Positions 45,605 to 52,593 of a DNA stretch of 64,000 nucleotides are shown here, piece after piece. The stretch is from CAXTPV01 sp965276715 (GTDB taxonomy: Bacteria; Pseudomonadota; Alphaproteobacteria; Acetobacterales; Acetobacteraceae), in NCBI GenBank assembly GCA_965276715.1, contig OZ255622.1, positions 3,720,001 to 3,784,000 of the forward strand. The letters are read 5' to 3'. The notes beneath the pieces are model-generated. The model saw only the letters and a list, made by a program, of their open reading frames with translations, had not been told where the DNA came from and searched no databases. The translations under genes and the position numbers were made by a program. Position 1 is the first letter of the stretch. Every line of letters starts with the position of its first letter.

Positions 45605-45653
45605 GCGGGTCCGGGGGCAGGTGCCCCCGGCCGGGGTTCGGGGCGGGAGCCCC
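45605..45653. repeat. GC-rich two-hairpin intergenic element, copy 2 (inverted)
   Basis: GCGGGTCCGGGGGC-AGGT-GCCCCCGG then GGGGC-GGGA-GCCCC. Read on the other strand it matches copy 1 hairpin for hairpin, including the flanking GGACCCGC. It lies 11 bp after the dadA stop, where it could also terminate the alr-dadA transcript. Confidence 0.75.
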
Positions 45654-45663
45654 GTGACTTTCT

Positions 45664-46923
45664 CTAGGCAGCGTAGCGGTCGATCGAGAGGTCCTCGTAT
45701 TCGATGTTGGGGCGGCGGCCGGAGATCAGGTCGCTGATCAGGCGGCCGGAGCCGCAGGACATCGTCCAGCCCAGGGTGCCGTGGCCGGTGTTGAGCCACA
45801 GGTTGCCGTAGCGGCGCGCGTTGCCGATGATGGGCGTGCCGTCGGGCGTGTTCGGGCGCAGGCCGGTCCAGAATGTCGCCTTGGAGAAGTCGCAGGCGCC
45901 GGCGAAGAGGCTGCCGACGGAGTGCTCGAGCGTCGCACGCCGACCAGGGCGCAGGGTCGAATTGTAGCCCGACAATTCGGCGGTGCCGCCGGCGCGGATG
46001 CGGTCGCCGAGCCGGGTGATGGCGACCTTGTAGGTCTCGTCGGCGACGGTCGAGACGGGGGCGGCCGCCTCGTTCTCGATCGGCACGGTGATCGAGTAGC
46101 CTTTCACCGGATAGACCGGCAGCTCGATCCCGATCGGCTTGAGCAGGCGCGCGCCGTGGCTGCCGAGGGCGACCAGGTAGGCGTCGCCGGTGGCCATGCC
46201 GCGGTCGGTGCGAACCCCCGTCACGCGGTCGCCCTCGGTCAGGATCGCCTCGATGGTGGCGCCGTAGCGGAACTCGACGCCGCGTTCGGCAGCCATGGAA
46301 GCGAGGCGCTGGGAGAACATGTGCGCGTCGCCCGATTCGTCGCCCGGCATCAGCAGGCCGCCGGTGAGCGCCTCGCGCGCGCCGTGCAGGCCCGGTTCGC
46401 GGGCGATGCAGGCGTCCGGGTCGAGCAGCTCGGAGGCGACGCCGCTTTCGTGCAGGATCTTGATGTCCTTGGCGGCGGCATCGAACTGCTTGTGGGTGCG
46501 GAACAACTGGATCAGGCCGGCCTGCCGCCCGTCATACTCGATGCCGGTCACGTGCCGCAGATCGTGCAGGCATTCGCGGGAGTATTCGGCGACACGGACC
46601 ATGCGGCTCTTGTTGATGCCGTAGGAGCGCGTGTTGCACTCGCGCAGCATCATCGCCATCCAGCGCCACATCGCGGGGTCCGCGCGCGGATAGAGCCGGA
46701 ACGGGGAGTGCTTGGTCAGCATCCATTTCGCGACCTTAAGCGGGATGCCGGGCGCCGCCCACGGCCAGGCGTAGCCGGGCGAGACCTGGCCCGCGTTGGC
46801 GAAGCTCGTCTCCATCGCCGCCGCCTGCTGGCGGTCGACGACCACCACCTCGTGACCCTCGCCCGCGAGATACCACGCCGAGGAGACGCCCACGACGCCG
46901 CTCCCGAGCACCACCACTCTCAT
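45664..46923 (-). CDS. dadA: D-amino acid dehydrogenase
   Basis: 419-residue FAD-dependent dehydrogenase. The FAD-binding GSGVVGVSSAWYLAGEGHEVVVVDRQ is at the N-terminus and GYSITVPI, TGLRPNTPDGTPIIG and NTGHGTLGWTMSCGSG are DadA/DAO family motifs at the C-terminus. It oxidises D-alanine to pyruvate with electrons to the respiratory chain. Coupled to alr (ATGA overlap), it forms a D-/L-alanine catabolic unit. Confidence 0.94.
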   Translation of the reverse strand: MRVVVLGSGVVGVSSAWYLAGEGHEVVVVDRQQAAAMETSFANAGQVSPGYAWPWAAPGIPLKVAKWMLTKHSPFRLYPRADPAMWRWMAMMLRECNTRSYGINKSRMVRVAEYSRECLHDLRHVTGIEYDGRQAGLIQLFRTHKQFDAAAKDIKILHESGVASELLDPDACIAREPGLHGAREALTGGLLMPGDESGDAHMFSQRLASMAAERGVEFRYGATIEAILTEGDRVTGVRTDRGMATGDAYLVALGSHGARLLKPIGIELPVYPVKGYSITVPIENEAAAPVSTVADETYKVAITRLGDRIRAGGTAELSGYNSTLRPGRRATLEHSVGSLFAGACDFSKATFWTGLRPNTPDGTPIIGNARRYGNLWLNTGHGTLGWTMSCGSGRLISDLISGRRPNIEYEDLSIDRYAA

Positions 46924-48047
46924 TGCAGCGTCCTCTCATCGATCGCGTGGCTTAGATCGACACGATGATAGCGTCCGCCAAGGCTGGTCAGGATCTCGTA
47001 GCCGATGGTGCCGGCGTCGCGCGCGACGGCATCGAGCGTGCGGTGCGGTCCGATCAGCTCGACGAGGTCGCCGCACGCGAGGCTGTCGCCGGTCGCGGTC
47101 GCATCGACGGTGATGCTGTCCATCGAGATCAGGCCCACGATCGGCAGGATGGTGCCGTCGGATGCGGCGACCGCGCCGCGGTTGCTGCCGGCGCGCAGGA
47201 AGCCGTCGGCGTAGCCGGCGGCGATGGTCGCGACGCGCATCCGCCGGGTGGCGGTGAAGGTGGCGCCGTATCCCACGCTGTCGCCCGGCTCGATCCAGCG
47301 GGTCTGCATCACGCGGGCCAGCAGCCGGATGACGGGGCGCATCGGGTTCGCTGCACCCTCGGTGGGCGGGACGCCGAAGAGTGCCGCGCCGGGACGGACC
47401 AGGTCGTGATGGTAGGCGGGGCCGAGAAAGATCCCCGAGGAGGCGGCGAGGCTGGCGCGGGCGCCATGCATCGCGTCCGACAGCGCCGAGCGGATCGCGT
47501 CGAACCGGACGCGCTGCGCCGCATTGGCCGGATGCGCGGGCTGGTCGGCGCAGCCGAGGTGGCTCATCAGCAGCGTCGGCCGAAGCCCGGCCGCGCGCTC
47601 CGGCGCCGCCGCCAGGATGTCGATCTCGTCGGGCGCGAGACCGAAGCGGGCCATCCCGGTGTCGACCTGGAGGCAGAGGGGCAGGGCGTCGCTGCGTGCA
47701 AGCGCCGTGCGCCGCCAGGCCTGGAGCTGCCTGAGATCGTTGATCACGGGGACGATGCGGTGCTCGGCGTAGAGCGGTTCGGTGCCGGCGATCGGGCCGT
47801 CGAGCACCAGGATCGTGGCCGACGGCAGCAGGGTCCGCAGCGCGAGGGCCTCCTCGAGGATGGCCACGAAGAAGGTGCGGCAGCCGGCCGCCCACAGCAC
47901 CGGGGCGATGCGTCCGACGCCGAGCCCGTAGGCGTCGGCCTTGATGACGCTCGCGCATTCGGCCGGGGCGGCACGGGCCGCGAGCGCGCGCCAGTTCGCG
48001 GCCAATGCGCCGTGATCGATCGTCAGGATCGCGCTCGCCTGCTCCAC
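46920..48047 (-). CDS. alr: Alanine racemase
   Basis: 375-residue PLP enzyme. VIKADAYGLGVGRIAPVL carries the PLP lysine, and GYGATFTATRRMR the second-face catalytic tyrosine. The GTG at 48047 has GGGAG 6 nt upstream and aligns with the family start (VEQASAILTIDHGAL); an ATG at 48080 adds 11 residues. With dadA it matches the dadAX-type arrangement that converts L-alanine to D-alanine for oxidation. Whether it also supplies the cell wall depends on other alr copies. Confidence 0.93.
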   Translation of the reverse strand: MEQASAILTIDHGALAANWRALAARAAPAECASVIKADAYGLGVGRIAPVLWAAGCRTFFVAILEEALALRTLLPSATILVLDGPIAGTEPLYAEHRIVPVINDLRQLQAWRRTALARSDALPLCLQVDTGMARFGLAPDEIDILAAAPERAAGLRPTLLMSHLGCADQPAHPANAAQRVRFDAIRSALSDAMHGARASLAASSGIFLGPAYHHDLVRPGAALFGVPPTEGAANPMRPVIRLLARVMQTRWIEPGDSVGYGATFTATRRMRVATIAAGYADGFLRAGSNRGAVAASDGTILPIVGLISMDSITVDATATGDSLACGDLVELIGPHRTLDAVARDAGTIGYEILTSLGGRYHRVDLSHAIDERTLQ

Positions 48048-48127
48048 GCCGCACTCCCATCCTTCGACCCGGTGGACCATGATGCGCGGATTCGGAGCGA
48101 CGAGACATCGGCTCCCGCGAGGCACCG

Positions 48128-48547
48128 ATGCGTATCGCCGTCACGTCCAGCCTGTCGATCGACGAGCGCGAGCTGTCGGAGAGCTTCGTGCATGCGTCCG
48201 GTCCCGGCGGCCAGAACGTCAACAAGCTGTCGACCGCGGTCGAGCTGCGGATGGACGTGCGGCGCTCGCCGTCGCTGCCGGGCGAGGTCAAGACGCGTCT
48301 GGCGGCGGCGGCGGGCCGGCTGATGACGCAGGACGGGGTGCTGGTGATCTTCGCGCAGCGCTTCCGCTCGCAGGAGCGCAACCGCGAGGATGCGCGCGCG
48401 CGGCTGATCGCGATGATCGCGGCAGCCGCGGTGCGGCCGGTGCGGCGGCGGCCGACGCGGCCGACACTGGGCAGCAAGCAGCGGCGGCTGGAGGCAAAGG
48501 CCCGGCGGGGCGAGGTCAAGCGGGGGCGGTCGGATTCCGACGAGTGA
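48128..48547 (+). CDS. arfB: Alternative ribosome-rescue factor B (ArfB/YaeJ)
   Basis: 139 residues with the release-factor GGQ loop (SGPGGQNVNKLSTAVELR) and a lysine/arginine-rich tail (LGSKQRRLEAKARRGEVKRG) that occupies the empty mRNA channel. It hydrolyses peptidyl-tRNA on stalled ribosomes. The short length and absence of a codon-recognition domain separate it from RF1/RF2. It is divergent from alr. Confidence 0.93.
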   Translation: MRIAVTSSLSIDERELSESFVHASGPGGQNVNKLSTAVELRMDVRRSPSLPGEVKTRLAAAAGRLMTQDGVLVIFAQRFRSQERNREDARARLIAMIAAAAVRPVRRRPTRPTLGSKQRRLEAKARRGEVKRGRSDSDE

Positions 48548-48558
48548 TCGGGAGCCGG

Positions 48559-50265
48559 CTACTGCTCGACGACGTAGGTGAACTTGCCGGGGGTTGAGAA
48601 GCCGACCGTGACGCTCGCGCCGTTCGTGGCGACGATGAAGGGCGAGGTCGAGGACGACCAGGCGGTCAGGACCACGTCCGGCGTTGCCGTGTAGGCGCTG
48701 GCGAACATGATGGTGCAGGCGGTGGCGCCGGGACCGGGCGTGACCGTGCCATGGCGGTCGGACGCGGTCGTCGACAGCACCGGGCCGGTGCCGCAGGACG
48801 CGAGCGAAGGGGCCGCGCCACTATTGACCAGATGTCCGCGCAGCGTGAGGCCGCCCTGGTCGGAGATCGCGACCGACCGGCCGCTTGGCGTCGTGTAGAC
48901 GAGCCCGGCCGCCGCCGAATAGGTCGCGCAGGCGAACGTCCCGGTCTCGAGGCAGAGGCGCTGGCCGGTGCCGATCTGGATGGCGGGTGCGCTCGAGGTG
49001 AAGGTGATCGTGCTGCCGGAGGGCACGCCGGACGTGCTCGGTGCGTCGAGAACCACGGTCGCGGCCGGTCCGTTGATCGAGCGGACCGTGTCGCCCGCCG
49101 GGATGCCGGCGCCGCTCGCGGTCATGCCGGCGGCGACGCCTACGAGGGGGGGCGGGAATGTCAGCGTCGTCCCGGGGCCGCCCTGACCGGCCGATGTGGC
49201 GAGTGTCGTGACCAGGGGCTGGCCGCGGCTGGTATCGATGGCGGCGGTGTCCCATGCCGCTCCGATGTCGATCGCCCTGCCGAAGAAGGAGGGCGTCGCG
49301 GTGCCCTGGTCGCCGCTGTCGATGGTGATGGCGTGGCCGATCCGGGCCGGGAGGCCCTGTCCCGCGAAGCGGCCGCCGACAATATGCAGATCGATACGGT
49401 CGCCGCCATCGCCGGCGAACCCGGGATCATCGCCGTTGGCGAGGATGTCGCTCTCGGTGGTGACGAGCGAACCGCCGAGGCCGGAGGAGAGGCCGGTTTC
49501 GTCGTCGGCCTCCCAGTAGGTGGCCCAGCCGGGGCCGCGCCGGCCGAACGTGTCGGTGATCGGGAGGCGGCGATAGGTGGAGGCGAGGCCGACATTCTGT
49601 GCGGGGCCGATATGGTTGTCGTTGAAGATGACCTGGCTGCACCAGATGTAGTTCGCCAGATCGCTGCCTGCGGTGGCCGGGGCGGGCGTCGTGCAGTTGG
49701 TCTGCAGGGCCGGGCTGACATTGGCGACCGCGCTTGCGGGGCTTGTTCCGAGGAAGGTGGCGTCGATGCGCACGGTGGGACTGGGACCCGCGATGTCGTT
49801 GAGCTTGCCGAAATAGAAACCGCCGCCGACGATCGTCCTGAGCGGCATGTCGTTGACCAGGTTGACGATCGGAACCGCGCTGGTGCCGTAGGTGTTTCCG
49901 GAAAGATCGAACGCCACCGTGACGCCCGCGCTTGCCGGCGAGGCGTCGAGCTGGATGCCGCCAGGCGGGAAATAGAGGGTCTGATCGGGCGCCATGGTGG
50001 CCACGCAGGCATCGATCGCCGGCGTATCGTTGGTTCTGCCGTCGACGGCGGCCCCGCAGAATTTCACGTTCAGCCGGTCGGCGGCGACGGCCGATTGTGC
50101 ACGCGCGGTCGTCGTTCCCGCGGCCCTGACGGAGGTGCTGGACGCGTCGCCACCGAACGAGGCGACCGCGGGCGGCAGGATGGCGGGCGGCACGGCGAGT
50201 GCTGCACCGGCCAGCGAAAGCCATGAGCCGGCCACGCCCGGGCCGATAAGAGCCGACCTGCTCAT
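48559..50265 (-). CDS. Secreted tail-spike/pectate-lyase-like protein
   Basis: 568 residues. A signal-like start (MSRSALIGPGVAGSWLSLAG) is followed by RLNVKFCGAAVDGRTNDTPA (a degenerate form of the V-x-DFGA-x-GDG-x-TDDT beta-helix motif of pectate-lyase-3/tail-spike proteins). A Gly/Ser/Thr-rich beta region follows. The C-terminus (CGTGPVLSTTASDRHGTVTP then GATACTIMFASAY) resembles a phage tail-fibre head. No integrase or capsid gene is near, so it may be a lone exported phage-like protein. It is coupled to the upstream secreted gene by ATGA overlap. Confidence 0.6.
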   Translation of the reverse strand: MSRSALIGPGVAGSWLSLAGAALAVPPAILPPAVASFGGDASSTSVRAAGTTTARAQSAVAADRLNVKFCGAAVDGRTNDTPAIDACVATMAPDQTLYFPPGGIQLDASPASAGVTVAFDLSGNTYGTSAVPIVNLVNDMPLRTIVGGGFYFGKLNDIAGPSPTVRIDATFLGTSPASAVANVSPALQTNCTTPAPATAGSDLANYIWCSQVIFNDNHIGPAQNVGLASTYRRLPITDTFGRRGPGWATYWEADDETGLSSGLGGSLVTTESDILANGDDPGFAGDGGDRIDLHIVGGRFAGQGLPARIGHAITIDSGDQGTATPSFFGRAIDIGAAWDTAAIDTSRGQPLVTTLATSAGQGGPGTTLTFPPPLVGVAAGMTASGAGIPAGDTVRSINGPAATVVLDAPSTSGVPSGSTITFTSSAPAIQIGTGQRLCLETGTFACATYSAAAGLVYTTPSGRSVAISDQGGLTLRGHLVNSGAAPSLASCGTGPVLSTTASDRHGTVTPGPGATACTIMFASAYTATPDVVLTAWSSSTSPFIVATNGASVTVGFSTPGKFTYVVEQ

Positions 50266-50693
50266 CTGAGGTTCCAGAACCGGGCGGCGGTGCCGCTTCC
50301 CAGCGTCACGTTGGTGACGGCGAAGGGCAAGGTTTGGAACATGCCGCCGCCCGACTGGACCGGGAGGGTGAGCTGCGAGCCGTCGGCAAGGGTGAAGGTG
50401 ACGTCGCCCGGATTGATGACGATGAAGCCGATCGAGCGCAGGGAGGCGGTGGGCGTCCCGGGGACGATGGCGACGACGCCCTGGAAGGCGGCCGAATTGG
50501 CGTCGCCGACGAGGAGGTCGCCGCCCGCATCGAGCTGGAGCGGCGCGAACTGGCCGAGGCCGAGATGCAAGCCTCCGGTGTAGGCGCCCCAGGCCGCCTG
50601 GACGTCCTGTGCGTGGGCGGTCGCCGTGCAGAGGCAAAAGCCGGCAAGCAGCGCGCGCGTGCCTGTCCGGCGCGATGGAGGGGTGGTGAGCAT
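50262..50693 (-). CDS. Small secreted protein of unknown function
   Basis: 143 residues with a signal peptide (TGTRALLAGFCLCTATAHAQ). The rest (WGAYTGGLHLGLGQFAPLQL and VTFTLADGSQLTLPVQSGGG) looks like a beta-strand-rich exported domain. The stop overlaps the ATG of the tail-spike-like gene, so they are probably translated together. No family recognised. Start 50693 taken because the residues upstream are Arg/Pro low complexity. Confidence 0.6.
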   Translation of the reverse strand: MLTTPPSRRTGTRALLAGFCLCTATAHAQDVQAAWGAYTGGLHLGLGQFAPLQLDAGGDLLVGDANSAAFQGVVAIVPGTPTASLRSIGFIVINPGDVTFTLADGSQLTLPVQSGGGMFQTLPFAVTNVTLGSGTAARFWNLR

Positions 50694-50949
50694 GCGTTCT
50701 GGATCCCGGCCGAGGCGGGCGAGTGTCCCATTGTCTTGAGGGGCAGGCGAAGGCGAGGCGAGGTGATCGACTGCCGACGATGGCGGATTATTTTCGAGAA
50801 ATTCCACGATCGCGGCGCGTGAGACCAGGCCGATGCGACGGCGCGCGCGATCGCCTCGCCGGCGGGGGCCGCGGAGGGTCGGGATTTTCGGGTGGGTGGC
50901 AGGCGTCGGAGGTTGATGGGACGGGTTCGCGGGGCTGATGCCCCATGCG

Positions 50950-51528
50950 TCACGTGAGGGGGAGGCGGGTCGACGGGCCGGCGACGGCGCGCATCGGCGG
51001 GGCGGTGTCGGCCCCGTGCGCCGGTTCGGCCGGGGGTCTGGCCGGCGCGGGCTTGGGCGCCGGCGCACGCCGGCGGCGGCGGAGTTCCTTGAGCATGAGC
51101 CAGGCCTCGCGGTCGGACAGGGGCTTGGTCTTGGGCGGTTCCGCGGGCTCCTGCCTGACCGGCTCGGCCTGCTTGGCGGGCGGGGCCTGCTTGGCCGACG
51201 CGGCGACCTTCTTGGCGATTGAGAGCGCGAAGTTCGCGGCGTCGCTCTCCTGCTCGCGCTCCATGCGGTTGACCTTGGCGATGGCGCGCGCGGCCTTGTC
51301 CCATTGCTGGGCCTCGATCAGGCCGTAGGCGCAGATGCGCATCAGGTCGACGTTGGATCGCTCGGCGAAGGCGACGTGCTGATAGGGGTCCTCGACGATG
51401 CCGTAGAGCGCGGCGGCGCGGTCGATGTTCGCGAGCGGCGTGCCGTCGTGATGGGTGACGACGCCCCAGTCGGCCCGCATCAGGCTGCGAAATTCCTCGA
51501 GTTCGGGGTCGGTGTGGCTTGCTGACAT
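50950..51528 (-). CDS. Hypothetical protein with helical core and Pro/Ala-rich tail
   Basis: 192 residues. Residues 1-95 (EEFRSLMRADWGVVTHHDGT, ERSNVDLMRICAYGLIEAQQ and WDKAARAIAKVNRMEREQES) look like a folded helical domain. The rest is Lys/Pro/Ala-rich and probably disordered. No known family is recognised. 257 bp of non-coding sequence separates it from the secreted gene pair. Confidence 0.55.
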   Translation of the reverse strand: MSASHTDPELEEFRSLMRADWGVVTHHDGTPLANIDRAAALYGIVEDPYQHVAFAERSNVDLMRICAYGLIEAQQWDKAARAIAKVNRMEREQESDAANFALSIAKKVAASAKQAPPAKQAEPVRQEPAEPPKTKPLSDREAWLMLKELRRRRRAPAPKPAPARPPAEPAHGADTAPPMRAVAGPSTRLPLT

Positions 51529-51549
51529 GAAGGCAGGCTCGGGGTGTCT

Positions 51550-51708
51550 TCAGAGGTGCGCAAGTGCGAAGTCGACCGCCTCACGCCGGCCGGCTTGGAG
51601 CGCGATGAGGAGGACGCCATGCTTTTCCTGCACGTGGCGGATGGCCGCGGTGTCGGCTCCGATCTCGCGCAACAGGGCGAGGATCAGCTTGTCGGGAGTG
51701 TCGCTCAT
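51550..51708 (-). CDS. Small hypothetical protein
   Basis: 52 residues (MSDTPDKLILALLREIGADT, then AAIRHVQEKHGVLLIALQAG). An acidic/helical pattern with a possible two-helix unit. It lies 21 bp after the preceding leftward gene's start region and shares its orientation. No family recognised; a short real gene is likely but unproven. Confidence 0.45.
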   Translation of the reverse strand: MSDTPDKLILALLREIGADTAAIRHVQEKHGVLLIALQAGRREAVDFALAHL

Positions 51709-51806
51709 CGCGAGTTTCCTCGCGCCGTGATGTCGCGCGGCAGTGTAGCTCACTGCGTGGACGCCGCTAGACGGCATAGGGCGTGTAATTTCCATGAGTT
51801 ACTCAC

Positions 51807-52265
51807 ATGAACAAGAGGAGTGACGCTGGCGCAAGCTCATGGGTTGATTCCGATGACGCGCCTGAAATAACGGATGAGGACGTCGCACGCGCTGACGTCC
51901 ACGTCGGCGGTGAGATGATCCGACGCGGAGGCGGTCGGCCGAAAGCGGCGGAAACGCGCGAGCAGATTGCTCTACGCGTCGACCGTCGGCTGCTCGAGCG
52001 CTATCGGGAGACAGGACCTGGTTGGCAGACCCGCATGCACATGGTGCTCACGCTCATGGACAGGTTCGGCGATCAGATCCAGCAGCTCCAGGACGACCTT
52101 GCGGCTGTCCGTGAAGGCTGGATCAGTGTGAGCAGCAACGACGGAAGCGGCTGGCGCAACGTGAGCGAAGACCGCATCGACCGGATAGAAAAAGGCATCG
52201 CCGAACTTCGGCGCGCGATCGCCACTCTCGGAAGTCCGTCGGTCGCCGGCACGGAAGCAACGTAG
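51807..52265 (+). CDS. BrnA-type antitoxin-like protein (DUF4415 family)
   Basis: 152 residues. SSWVDSDDAPEITDEDVARA and GGRPKAAETREQIALRVDRR, then LLERYRETGPGWQTRMHMVL, match the BrnA/DUF4415 ribbon-helix-helix antitoxin pattern. Usual BrnA proteins are about 90-100 residues; here a further 60 residues (coiled DQIQQLQDDLAAVREGW segment) follow. No BrnT toxin ORF is next to it, so it is an orphan. It is the last gene before the CRISPR array. Confidence 0.65.
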   Translation: MNKRSDAGASSWVDSDDAPEITDEDVARADVHVGGEMIRRGGGRPKAAETREQIALRVDRRLLERYRETGPGWQTRMHMVLTLMDRFGDQIQQLQDDLAAVREGWISVSSNDGSGWRNVSEDRIDRIEKGIAELRRAIATLGSPSVAGTEAT

Positions 52266-52593
52266 CGAACGCTGGTCGGCTTGGGCGCCGAGTGCGCTGA
52301 AGATTGCGGGAATGACAGCTCTGCAGTCATTCGCCTTTAGCCTCCCGTCCTTGCTGATTGCCGAGGCCAATAAGGATCGCGGGTCGCGGACGCTTGTGAC
52401 GTGGCTTGCTTTATCGCCAATTACGGTCAGCTCCGGTCTTCTGCGGCCGCACTCGGAGAGGGCAGGAATGGCTATCAGGATGCCAGCCAAAATCGTCAGC
52501 CCTTCGTCTAAAACCACATTGCCGCCTTTTGTTGACGACGTCTCTGACTATTCCGATTCGGCCCCAGACCCCTAATTGGAACCTATCAAGTCA
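52266..52593 (+). other. Non-coding gap before the CRISPR array (possible leader)
   Basis: 328 bp with no convincing gene. Overlapping frames (52312-52575 +, 51972-52517 -) lack family features and coding pattern. Because crRNA polarity is + (set by the tracrRNA), this is the upstream side of the array. The last 90 bp before the first repeat are moderately AT-rich (e.g. CTAAAACCACATTGCCGCC) and end CCTATCAAGTCA. It could contain the leader and integration sequence, but no clear promoter pair is visible. Confidence 0.35.

Noticed and set aside
48559..50693. A prophage remnant
   Set aside because: Only one tail-spike-like gene; no capsid, terminase, integrase or att-like repeats.
51972..52517. 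A 181-codon leftward frame overlapping the BrnA-like gene
   Set aside because: Antisense to a recognisable antitoxin gene over much of its length; no family signal of its own.
52266..52593. tracrRNA or anti-repeat next to the array
   Set aside because: No complement of the repeat was found here; the only strong anti-repeat is at 59393-59417.
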